Shown piece by piece: positions 7,439 through 13,024 of a stretch of DNA of 14,967 nucleotides. The stretch lies in the NCBI GenBank assembly GCA_002508545.1, contig DAVH01000025.1:1-14967 (forward strand), given 5' to 3'. The notes under the pieces were generated by a model that had not been told where the DNA came from, did not search any database, and saw only the letters and a list, made by a program, of their open reading frames with translations. This DNA is from Methanomassiliicoccus sp. UBA6 (GTDB taxonomy: Archaea; Thermoplasmatota; Thermoplasmata; Methanomassiliicoccales; Methanomassiliicoccaceae). The position numbers and the translations under genes are program-made. Every line of letters starts with the position of its first letter. Position 1 is the first letter of the stretch.

Positions 7439-8260
7439 GTGCGCGCAGCGATCTATGCCAGGGTGTCGACGGACGATCAGGCCAGGGAAGGATACAGCAT
7501 ACCTGCGCAGCTCAAGCGCCTCAACGCCTTCTGCAAGGCCAAGGGCTGGGAGGTGTGTTCCGAGTACGTCGATGATGGCTTCTCCGGCCGGGACATCAAC
7601 CGCCCGCAGTACCAGCGGATGATGGCCGAGAGGGACCTCTGGGACGTCCTCCTCGTGCTAAAGATGGACCGTATCCACCGTAACTCGAGGAACTTCACCC
7701 AGATGATGGACGACCTGAACATGTGGAAGAAGCAGTTCAGCTCGATGCAGGAGAAGTTCGACACCACCTCGGCGATGGGCCGGTTCGTCATGGACATCAT
7801 CCAGAGGATCGCCCAGCTGGAGTCGGAGCAGATCGGGGAGCGGGTCAAGGTCGGCATGGTCCAGAAGGCCAAGCAGTGCACCGGCCACCTCGGCAGTCCC
7901 GATCCCTACGGATACGAGATCGTGAAAGGCGAGCTGAAGCCGCTGGACCGCGAGGCCGGGGTCGTGCCCTTCATCTACCACAGCTATGCGAACGGGATGT
8001 CTCTCGAGGACATCGCAAGGAGGCTCAATGACCGCGGCATACCGGCCAAGAAGGGAGGACGGTGGAGCAAGCAGGCGGTTAGCGGGGTGCTGCGCAACCC
8101 GGTATACTGCGGGTACATCCGTTGGGACGGCCGCCTTGTGCCCTTAAACCACCAGCAGCTTGTTTCAACCGGTTCATTCAACCTCGTACAGGGATTGATG
8201 GAAGAACGTCGCAGGAACGGCCTTGGGGCCCCTCATCGGCAGGTGGTCACCGGTGACTAG
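7439..8260 (+). CDS. Serine recombinase, short form (catalytic plus recombinase domain), copy 1
   Basis: A 273-residue protein starting at GTG, with GGGAG (7424-7428) upstream. The N-terminal resolvase domain has YARVSTDDQ with the nucleophile Ser10 and Arg8, and LVLKMDRIHRN with Arg78 and Arg81. The long helix is marked by IIQRIAQLESEQIGERV. About 160-255 is the 'Recombinase' DNA-binding domain found in large serine integrases: MSLEDIARRLNDRGIPAKKG, then VSGVLRNPVYCGYIRWDG. The protein stops there. The zinc ribbon and coiled coil that usually follow, bringing such proteins to 450 or more residues, are absent. The active site looks intact, so it should cut and rejoin DNA through a 5'-phosphoserine link. 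Its stop overlaps the start of the second recombinase by eight bases. Confidence 0.93.
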   Translation: MRAAIYARVSTDDQAREGYSIPAQLKRLNAFCKAKGWEVCSEYVDDGFSGRDINRPQYQRMMAERDLWDVLLVLKMDRIHRNSRNFTQMMDDLNMWKKQFSSMQEKFDTTSAMGRFVMDIIQRIAQLESEQIGERVKVGMVQKAKQCTGHLGSPDPYGYEIVKGELKPLDREAGVVPFIYHSYANGMSLEDIARRLNDRGIPAKKGGRWSKQAVSGVLRNPVYCGYIRWDGRLVPLNHQQLVSTGSFNLVQGLMEERRRNGLGAPHRQVVTGD

Positions 8261-8660
8261 GGCCGCCATCTACATCCGTGTGTCCACGGAGGAGCAGGCC
8301 GAGGAAGGTTATTCCCTCGAGGCGCAGAGGGACCGCCTGATCGCGTACTGCGAGGCCCAGGGATGGGAGGTCGCCGACATCTACGCGGACAAGGGGCACA
8401 CCGGGCGCAAGATCAGCAACCGTGACGAGTACAAGCGGATGATGGCCGAGAAGGACAAGTGGGACAATATCCTCGTGCTAAAGATGGACCGTATCCACCG
8501 TAACTCGAAGAACTTCATGATCATGATGGAGGACCTGGAGCGGTGGGACAAGAAGTTCACCTCCATGCAGGAGGAGCTAGACACCTCGACCTCCATCGGA
8601 CGCTTCGTCGTCGACATGATCCAGAGGATCGCCCAGCTGGAGTCGGAGCAGATCGGGGAG
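7651..8660 (+). repeat. Two near-identical DNA blocks shared by the recombinase genes (820-bp offset)
   Basis: Positions 7651-7697 and 8471-8517 match over 47 bases with one difference. Positions 7799-7840 and 8619-8660 match over 42 bases without difference. Both pairs are offset by exactly 820 bases. The first encodes the catalytic-arginine segment and the second the start of the long helix. Outside these blocks the genes differ much more, in protein as well as DNA. Confidence 0.85.
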
Positions 8661-9080
8661 AGGACCTACATGGGCATGGCCCAGAAGGCCGAGAGCGGCG
8701 GCCTGCTGGGCTTCAATCCACCTTTCGGCTACGGCATCGAGAACAAGGACCTGGTGGTGAAGGACGGGGAGGCCGAGGTGGTCAGGGAGATGTTCTCCTC
8801 ATACCTCTCAGGAATGTCGATGAACGACATCGCCCGGTCCCTGAACGAGCGAGGGATATTCACCCGCCGGGGGGCTCGGTGGACCCTGTACTCCGTTCGC
8901 CAGATCCTGCACAACCCCGCTTATGCGGGGTACCGCAGATGGGACGGCTACCTGGTGAGGAGCGGCCACGCCTATATCATCGACATCGACTCATACAACG
9001 CCGTACAGCAGCTGGCGGCCTCGAAGACCAGGGACCCTCGTAAGCGCAGGAAGAGGGTCCTCACGCCGGACCATGCCTAA
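8253..9080 (+). CDS. Serine recombinase, short form, copy 2
   Basis: A 275-residue paralogue of the preceding gene. I place the start at GTG 8253, which gives MTRAAIYIRVSTEEQ and mirrors copy 1. It has AGGTGG (8241-8246) upstream and overlaps the copy 1 stop by eight bases. An ATG at 8223 in the same frame would add ten unrelated residues. Catalytic residues are Ser11, Arg9, Arg80 and Arg83. The recombinase domain is marked by MSMNDIARSLNERGIFTRRG and VRQILHNPAYAGYRRWDGYL. As in copy 1, it ends before any zinc ribbon or coiled coil, here with a basic tail (DPRKRRKRVLTPDH). The overlap implies the two proteins are made together, which would allow heterodimers; that is inference. The proline dehydrogenase gene begins 33 bases later. 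Confidence 0.92.
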   Translation: MTRAAIYIRVSTEEQAEEGYSLEAQRDRLIAYCEAQGWEVADIYADKGHTGRKISNRDEYKRMMAEKDKWDNILVLKMDRIHRNSKNFMIMMEDLERWDKKFTSMQEELDTSTSIGRFVVDMIQRIAQLESEQIGERTYMGMAQKAESGGLLGFNPPFGYGIENKDLVVKDGEAEVVREMFSSYLSGMSMNDIARSLNERGIFTRRGARWTLYSVRQILHNPAYAGYRRWDGYLVRSGHAYIIDIDSYNAVQQLAASKTRDPRKRRKRVLTPDHA

Positions 9081-9113
9081 CCTTTTTGGTGGAGATGGCC
9101 AATATCGATATTC

Positions 9114-9911
9114 ATGCCGGACCGATGGACCCTTCAGGACAGGGAAGCGGCGCTCAAGTGGTGTGCCAAGAGGAACGATCAGGGCATCCATTGCATCATC
9201 GACATCCTTGGCCGTTATAACCAGGATGAGGAAAAGGCCCGCCGATCCTATGACGCTTACATTGAGCTGGCCGAGCAGATCGTCGACCGCAGCTTGAAGG
9301 CATCCATCACCGTCAAACCGTCCACGCTGGGCGGCACCGTCGGGCGCCAGTTCACCAAGCCTCTGGCCCGCGGGATATGCGAAAGGGCGGCCGATCTGGG
9401 GGTCGGGTTCGAGCTGGACATGGAGGGGCAACGGATGGTCGACCTGACGCTGGAGCTGGCCGAGGACTGCTCCCGGTCCGGGATGAAGCCGACGATCGCG
9501 TTGCAGGCGTACTTGAACCGTACCCCGCAGGACATCGAGAGGATGCTCGATGCCGGCGCAAGGGTTCGACTGGTCAAGGGCGCGTACTCCGGCGACATCC
9601 AAGATTTCAACATGATCAGCGAGGTCTACAAGGACCTGGTGGAATTGATCATATCTAGGGATGTCCCGTTCTGCGTGGCCACCCACGACCCGGACATCCT
9701 GGAATGGGTCCAGCAGAGGTTCCACGACCGTGAGATGCTGGAGTTTAGCTTCCTCAAGGGGCTGTCCGACGAGACCAAGGAGCGTCTCGTCTCCGATGGC
9801 TGGAGGGTATCTGAGTACGTTCCATACGGCTCCAACAAAGAGGGCTATGAGGCTCGCAGGAAGGCCTATCTGAGAGCATTGGACGAGCTCGGACGGGTCC
9901 CCGCCCCCTAG
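9114..9911 (+). CDS. Proline dehydrogenase (monofunctional, FAD-dependent)
   Basis: A 265-residue protein with the motifs of the PutA/PRODH TIM-barrel family: TVKPSTLGG (Lys68), FELDMEG (Asp102, Glu104), ALQAYLNRT (129-137), RLVKGAY (152-158), ATHD (189-192), EFSFLKG, and EYVPYGSNKEGYEARRKAYL with the substrate-binding Arg248-Arg249 pair. The enzyme oxidises L-proline to pyrroline-5-carboxylate and passes electrons to FAD and then a membrane quinone or other acceptor. It is slightly shorter than typical monofunctional bacterial enzymes. No pyrroline-5-carboxylate dehydrogenase is encoded nearby. No clear SD site precedes the ATG. The 33-base gap after the recombinase stop leaves open whether it shares their transcript. 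T5 at 9930-9934 probably ends it. Confidence 0.92.
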   Translation: MPDRWTLQDREAALKWCAKRNDQGIHCIIDILGRYNQDEEKARRSYDAYIELAEQIVDRSLKASITVKPSTLGGTVGRQFTKPLARGICERAADLGVGFELDMEGQRMVDLTLELAEDCSRSGMKPTIALQAYLNRTPQDIERMLDAGARVRLVKGAYSGDIQDFNMISEVYKDLVELIISRDVPFCVATHDPDILEWVQQRFHDREMLEFSFLKGLSDETKERLVSDGWRVSEYVPYGSNKEGYEARRKAYLRALDELGRVPAP

Positions 9912-9929
9912 TTACATCCGTAGCATACC

Positions 9930-9934
9930 TTTTT
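9930..9934 (+). terminator. T5 terminator after proline dehydrogenase
   Basis: Five T residues in CATACCTTTTTCTAATC lie about 18 bases after the stop codon. The tract is short but well placed for archaeal termination. Confidence 0.45.
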
Positions 9935-9938
9935 CTAA

Positions 9939-10004
9939 TCGGCAGGGGAGATACCTAATCCAGCGTAGGAAGCGCTTAGAGAAAGCTTCGCTAGGATCTG
10001 CCGA
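9939..10004. repeat. Long imperfect hairpin element with a perfect 7-bp outer stem
   Basis: TCGGCAG (9939-9945) and CTGCCGA (9998-10004) are exact inverted repeats. Nested inside are TCCAGC (9959-9964) with GCTAGGA (9990-9996, one bulged A), and GAAGC (9969-9973) with GCTTC (9985-9989). The whole folds as one interrupted stem of 66 bases. It starts right after the proline dehydrogenase terminator tract. It lacks tRNA features (no T-loop, no CCA). It may be a structured RNA, a remnant of a small mobile element, or chance. The rest of 9912-10285 is described under the next leader entry. Confidence 0.4.
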
Positions 10005-10110
10005 GGAGGACGGCATGATTCCTAACATAATAATTGCATAAATACAGCCCATGGGATATATTCCAAATCGTTTAGAAACCGGTATTAACGGACTTATGGA
10101 TAATAATAAC

Positions 10111-10277
10111 TTTAATATTTCAAGCTCATACAGGAAGCGGGATTTCCTTGGTGACAAGGGGACCTGACATCAGAGGAGGAGAAGCCGCGGAAGTGTCCGT
10201 GACCGGGAAGCGAGGGAAACCAACGCTTTTCGATCGCGCGTCCGATGGCTTAAACCATATTTGAGGGAAAAAGGAGG
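10111..10277 (+). promoter_or_regulatory. TATA box, structured leader and SD site of the transporter-like gene
   Basis: TTTAATATTT (10111-10120) is a TATA-like box that predicts transcription from about 10140 and a leader of about 145 nt. The leader would open with a hairpin: 10143-10150 pairs with 10155-10162 (eight pairs, two of them G-U) around the loop GTGA, a GNRA tetraloop. A second small hairpin is CGGA/TCCG (10188-10199). GGAGG at 10273-10277 is a strong SD site eight bases before the ATG at 10286. A nearer TATA-like run (10249-10256) would start transcription too late to keep this SD site. A 38-codon frame (GTG 10151 to TGA 10264) crosses the leader but overlaps the hairpin loop, and I do not call it a gene. 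Confidence 0.45.
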
Positions 10278-10285
10278 AACAAAAA

Positions 10286-10849
10286 ATGGCAGAAGAATCG
10301 AATGTGCACGTAAAAGTGGCTATGGCCGACGTAATGGGAATATTGGTAGTAGCAATGTTCACATTTGCGGTCGCGGTCTTCGGTCTGGAGATAGATAACA
10401 CTGCAACCTTGATTGCAGCCATAGGTCCTTTTGTTGGAATTCTGTGCATCGTTGTGACCGTATTCATGTACCTTAACGAGAACCTGCTCGGGACCGCAAT
10501 CTTTGGGCCGCTAGCTGTGTTTTTCCTAACCATAACTGCGCCCGCGATCCTCGGCGTGGAGCTGAGCGCGGAATCCACCGCCATGCTGCTGGTGGTCATC
10601 GGCATCATTGCCCTGATCGACACCCTGCTCTCGCTGGCCCAGCCGGTTAAGTTGCTCCCCATCCTGCTCGGGGTCGCCACTATCGCGTTCTTCGTGACTG
10701 CGGCGTTCTACTGGGGAAGCGCCGACATGAAGCTCGCTGTTGGTGCGCTGTGGATGATCTACTCGCTGATCTCGTTCTACATGGCCGCTGCGATCGTCAT
10801 GCTCGTCCTGAAGGGCAAGCAGGTGCTCCCGCTGCTCATCAAGGCCTAA
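10286..10849 (+). CDS. Six-helix membrane protein, resembling the GPR1/FUN34/YaaH (SatP) acetate transporter family
   Basis: A 187-residue protein with six hydrophobic helices, at about 16-34, 41-63, 67-89, 98-117, 121-143 and 150-176, and short loops. Length and helix count equal those of the acetate/succinate uptake family. The segment LNENLLGTAIFGPLAVFFLT (63-82) resembles the family's conserved 'GN-F-AT-F--YG-FW' region. The usual N-terminal NPAPLGL signature is not intact: the matching position reads ADVMGIL. This makes it a divergent member at best, or an unrelated protein with similar topology. Transport of a small carboxylate is therefore a cautious inference. Translation is led by a strong SD site. 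The gene stands alone, with its stop at 10847-10849 and a T5 tract about 100 bases later. Confidence 0.72.
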   Translation: MAEESNVHVKVAMADVMGILVVAMFTFAVAVFGLEIDNTATLIAAIGPFVGILCIVVTVFMYLNENLLGTAIFGPLAVFFLTITAPAILGVELSAESTAMLLVVIGIIALIDTLLSLAQPVKLLPILLGVATIAFFVTAAFYWGSADMKLAVGALWMIYSLISFYMAAAIVMLVLKGKQVLPLLIKA

Positions 10850-10947
10850 GATCGCCAAGAGCGCATAGAGAACTCCAAACACCTTCCATAGTTTTCTTTC
10901 ATCTATCCTGCTAGCTAGGGCTTTGAACTGCGGGTGTTTAGGCACCA

Positions 10948-10952
10948 TTTTT
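10948..10952 (+). terminator. T5 tract downstream of the transporter-like gene
   Basis: Five T residues in CACCATTTTTCAC form the first run of that length after the stop at 10849. A T4 run at about 10892 in a pyrimidine-rich stretch could act earlier. Confidence 0.35.
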
Positions 10953-11040
10953 CACATGCTTAATCGGAACCTTCTGCTCGTCCTCTAGTTAGAATTTCGT
11001 CATGATCCGTTCTCTTCTACCGGCCGTCCGAAGCAATCTT

Positions 11041-11131
11041 AAGGCTCGCTCCCAAGGCTCGTTCTGCTCATTTCTACTCCCCGTTTTTCAATAAAAAACC
11101 CGGGGTTTTTAACATATTTTTACCCCTTTTT
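11041..11131 (+). terminator. Cluster of T5 tracts with a near-perfect palindrome
   Basis: Four T5 tracts lie within 48 bases: 11084-11088, 11106-11110, 11117-11121 and 11127-11131. Each sits beside a C- or G-rich block. The second is the right arm of a dyad, AAAAACCC (11094-11101) with GGGTTTTT (11103-11110), able to form a hairpin followed by T residues on either strand. An 8-bp direct repeat AAGGCTCG (11041-11048 and 11054-11061) lies just before. This is most simply a strong, possibly bidirectional terminator. I see no gene in 10850-11476 apart from these signals and the RHH promoter. A 64-codon AT-rich frame at 11154-11348 is not convincing. Confidence 0.55.
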
Positions 11132-11368
11132 CGACCCCATTTCATCACTTATTTTGTACATTATTGGTCAATATTTTGGGTGGGACAAAGGGGATGAGAT
11201 CGGCGGGATGGTTATCGATAGTTTACCTATTCCACCATCCTGTATTGTGATAATGCAGAATAATCTCATATTACGCATAAATGTGCAATCAGGTACCCCT
11301 TTCAATTTGATATTCGGGAGACCGTTGTTGACTATAATGGATAATTAGGTTCAACGTTCTATTGTTTG

Positions 11369-11427
11369 TATAGAATATATGGAGAATATAGAATTACATA
11401 GGAACAATTAAATCTATAATTTCTATA
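11369..11427 (+). promoter_or_regulatory. Repeated TATAGAA motifs, leader hairpin and SD site before the RHH gene
   Basis: TATAGAAT occurs at 11369-11376 and again 18 bases later at 11387-11394. Its inverse, TTCTATA, lies at 11421-11427. The TATA box is probably within AATTAAATCTATAA (about 11406-11419), so the motifs surround the core promoter. Downstream, GGGCT (11444-11448) and AGCCC (11452-11456) form a short hairpin, and GGAGG (11462-11466) is the SD site ten bases before the ATG at 11477. Ribbon-helix-helix proteins often bind such repeats in their own promoters, so these are candidate operators. Confidence 0.45.
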
Positions 11428-11476
11428 GCATACATAGTCGAGCGGGCTTTGAGCCCAAATCGGAGGAAGAGTTGAG

Positions 11477-11650
11477 ATGGAAGAGAGCAAGGCGACCGAG
11501 GCGCGGACGAGCATACAAATCTCTCCCGAAACAAGGGATCGGCTGTACCGTTTGAAGTTCAGGCGGACGTACGATCAGTTCTTGAACGAGCTCTGCGACG
11601 CGTACGAACGGGCTCAAGGGAACACTCAAAAATCATCCGAAACTCCCTGA
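11477..11650 (+). CDS. Small ribbon-helix-helix (RHH) DNA-binding protein
   Basis: A 57-residue protein. Residues 11-16 (TSIQIS) form the antiparallel beta-strand, 17-29 (PETRDRLYRLKFR) helix A, and 32-46 (YDQFLNELCDAYERA) helix B. 'T-I-I-S-ET---L--LK ... TYD--L-ELC' is the pattern of archaeal RHH regulators and VapB-type antitoxins, which bind DNA as dimers through the paired strands. An SD site (GGAGG) precedes the ATG. The codons are GC-rich in an AT-rich neighbourhood, which supports a real gene. No toxin or other partner gene follows: after the stop come a T5 tract and AT-rich DNA. It may be a stand-alone autoregulated repressor or an orphan antitoxin. Confidence 0.75.
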   Translation: MEESKATEARTSIQISPETRDRLYRLKFRRTYDQFLNELCDAYERAQGNTQKSSETP

Positions 11651-11651
11651 C

Positions 11652-11656
11652 TTTTT
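11652..11656 (+). terminator. T5 terminator after the RHH gene
   Basis: CTTTTTATC begins right at the RHH stop codon. It is short but suitably placed. The DNA from here to 11966 has no gene I can support. A 65-codon frame (11675-11872) has a poorly spaced SD-like run and no recognisable protein pattern. Confidence 0.45.
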
Positions 11657-11808
11657 ATCATATTCTCAGGGGGAATGGGAGTTGCTGATAAATATAATGC
11701 AAATTACGTAATAACGATATCTAATAAAGGTGAGACAATTACTGAATTTTCAAGCGGCGCCGGGCATGATCTGAGGTCGATCGGACCGCGCGAGGCGAGT
11801 AAAGCATC

Positions 11809-11838
11809 AAGAAAAAATAGGGAACGATTCTTTTTCTT
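11809..11838 (+). terminator. Hairpin with T5 in the gap after the RHH gene
   Basis: AAGAAAAA (11809-11816) is the exact inverse of TTTTTCTT (11831-11838), with 14 bases between. T5 (11831-11835) and a later T6 (11933-11938) on the plus strand probably stop any read-through toward the convergent DUF190 gene. A GC-rich patch (about 11750-11805) in otherwise AT-rich DNA precedes it and is unexplained. Confidence 0.35.
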
Positions 11839-11966
11839 GCCCTTCCTAGGGGCGCGAGAAATCAATATTTAGTATAATTAATTTTTATAATAATATAGGA
11901 TTTCATCTTATAATATTAGCAGTTCTCTTCGGTTTTTTAGGAGAGACCCGAGTTCGCGGAGGGGGC

Positions 11967-12287
11967 TTAGAGAACCTCGATAACCTCGTCTAAAGTGATC
12001 GGACCGTCCTTGATCATGGCCCGAATTTTGGGCACTACGGCCATGATCTTCTCTTCCGAATCGATGGCCTCGATGAGCATCGGGAGGTCGGTAGAGAGGC
12101 GCAAGGGCGACGTGGAATGCAGCAGGCTGCGCTTCCCGTAACCATACACGCCGCGGGTAACGGTAGCGCCCCTGATGCCTTCCTCCCGCAGGAGATGGAC
12201 GACCGCCTTGTAGGTCGGCATGCCCTTGTACTGGTCAGATTCGCCAACGTAGGCCTTCAGACGCATCATCTTTTCCATCGCTTCCAC
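11967..12287 (-). CDS. DUF190 protein, partner of the CrcB fluoride channel
   Basis: A 106-residue soluble protein. RGVYGYGKRSLLHSTSPLRL followed by LSTDLPMLIEAID is the hallmark of DUF190 (COG1993). This family has a PII/ACT-like ferredoxin fold and is very often encoded beside crcB. A role in sensing or modulating fluoride export is suggested by that pairing but not proven. The GTG start at 12287 directly abuts the TGA of crcB, with GGGGGGAG just upstream inside crcB, so translation is likely coupled. An ATG three codons later (12278) is a possible alternative start. No T-tract terminator is evident on this strand after the stop. Confidence 0.9.
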   Translation of the reverse strand: MEAMEKMMRLKAYVGESDQYKGMPTYKAVVHLLREEGIRGATVTRGVYGYGKRSLLHSTSPLRLSTDLPMLIEAIDSEEKIMAVVPKIRAMIKDGPITLDEVIEVL

Positions 12288-12677
12288 TCAGCTCCCCCCT
12301 ATCAGCAATCCCACCGCCCGCCCCAGGAAGGCCCCCAGGACGCAGATCCCGCCATTAAGGAGAATGTTCCCCATTGCCCATAGCCATTGCCCTCCGACGG
12401 CCAGATTGACCGTTTCCAGCGAGAACGACGACAGGGTGGTGAAGCCGCCGAACAGGCCGATGAACACGAACGCCCTGGTCGTGGAGCTGATGCCCTCTCC
12501 CTGGACCCAGAAGAAGAACAGCAGGGCGATGAGGAAGCTACCGATCAGATTGACGGCGAAGGTGCCCCAGGGAAAGTCTCCCCTGGTCAGGTAGCCTTGC
12601 AGCAGGTAGCGGAACACGCTGCCGATCGCCCCTCCCAATGCGACGAGGGCGATGAGCTTCAATTCCTCGGATTCCAC
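12288..12677 (-). CDS. crcB: CrcB/Fluc fluoride channel
   Basis: A 129-residue protein with four transmembrane helices. GGAIGSVFRY (15-24, with Arg23), WGTFAVNLIGS (with Asn43) and GLFGGFTTLSSFSLE (74-88) are the conserved motifs. Fluc proteins are dual-topology dimers that release toxic cytoplasmic fluoride. In the third helix the usual TTFSTF reads TTLSSF: the first Phe of the pore-lining Phe pair is Leu82, whereas Phe85 is kept. The start is GTG 12677. An in-frame TTG at 12662 is an alternative, and neither has a well-spaced SD site. It heads a two-gene operon with DUF190. Confidence 0.93.
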   Translation of the reverse strand: MESEELKLIALVALGGAIGSVFRYLLQGYLTRGDFPWGTFAVNLIGSFLIALLFFFWVQGEGISSTTRAFVFIGLFGGFTTLSSFSLETVNLAVGGQWLWAMGNILLNGGICVLGAFLGRAVGLLIGGS

Positions 12678-12750
12678 GCTTGCGTCATTTCCTAACAGTA
12701 CTTAGATTTGACCAAAGAGGGCGTTTCCTGCTATGTAAAGCTTAGAGATT

Positions 12751-12760
12751 TACTATAATA
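12751..12760 (-). promoter_or_regulatory. Putative crcB promoter
   Basis: On the minus strand TATTATAGTA (12760-12751) is TATA-like and predicts a leader of about 50 nt. A second TATA-like run lies at 12741-12733. The leader does not contain the conserved core of the fluoride riboswitch that I would expect to recognise. Just upstream of this promoter, TTGCATAA is repeated in tandem (12766-12773, 12774-12781). Confidence 0.4.
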
Positions 12761-12798
12761 TCATGTTGCATAATTGCATAAAATATAAAATCTGCATC

Positions 12799-13000
12799 CT
12801 TATATGTCGGATTTTGGACATTGATGACTCTCGAACATATCAATATCTGGAGAGATAATGGAGCCTATCTCCAAACCGGGCAGGAACGCGTGAGATGATC
12901 TCTCTCCACTTTAGTTATTCAGAATTCCAGAGCCCGGTCCTTCGGCTGATGATCCTTCGATGTACAACAGACGACGTTGTATCGGTGGAAATCTTTTAAG
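12799..13000 (+). promoter_or_regulatory. Promoter region of the ACT-MBL gene, with clustered dyads
   Basis: Two TATA-like boxes are possible: CTTATATG (12799-12806) and ATCTTTTAAG (12991-13000). The second would start transcription near 13021, just before GTG 13025. Between them lie TGGAGAGA (12848-12855) with inverse copies TATCTCCA (12866-12873) and TCTCTCCA (12901-12908), and the palindrome GAGATGATCTC (12892-12902). A further dyad, CGAT..ACAAC / GTTGTATCG (12958-12984), ends six bases before the second TATA box. Dyads upstream of a TATA box suit an activator. Confidence 0.4.
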
Positions 13001-13024
13001 TTGCCTAGCCCGGTACAAGGGTTC

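Noticed and set aside
8223..8252. Longer start (ATG 8223) for the second recombinase
   Set aside because: It adds ten residues unlike the family. GTG 8253 has an SD-like AGGTGG upstream and aligns exactly with the start of copy 1.
9939..10004. tRNA gene
   Set aside because: The 7-bp outer stem resembles an acceptor stem, but there is no T-arm with its GTTC loop, no D-arm and no anticodon loop in register.
10151..10264. 38-codon frame in the leader of the SatP-like gene
   Set aside because: Its GTG start sits in the loop of a stable hairpin with no well-spaced SD site. A leader peptide remains possible but unsupported.
11154..11348. 64-codon frame in AT-rich DNA
   Set aside because: No SD site, AT-driven codons and no recognisable protein pattern; it lies just after a terminator cluster.
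11675..11872. 65-codon frame after the RHH gene, considered as a toxin partner
   Set aside because: The SD-like run is too close to the ATG, the sequence has no toxin motif (no PIN, RelE or HEPN pattern), and it includes the T-tailed hairpin.
12678..12750. Fluoride riboswitch before crcB
   Set aside because: I looked on the minus strand for the conserved core with its pseudoknot and could not find it. A covariance search would be decisive.
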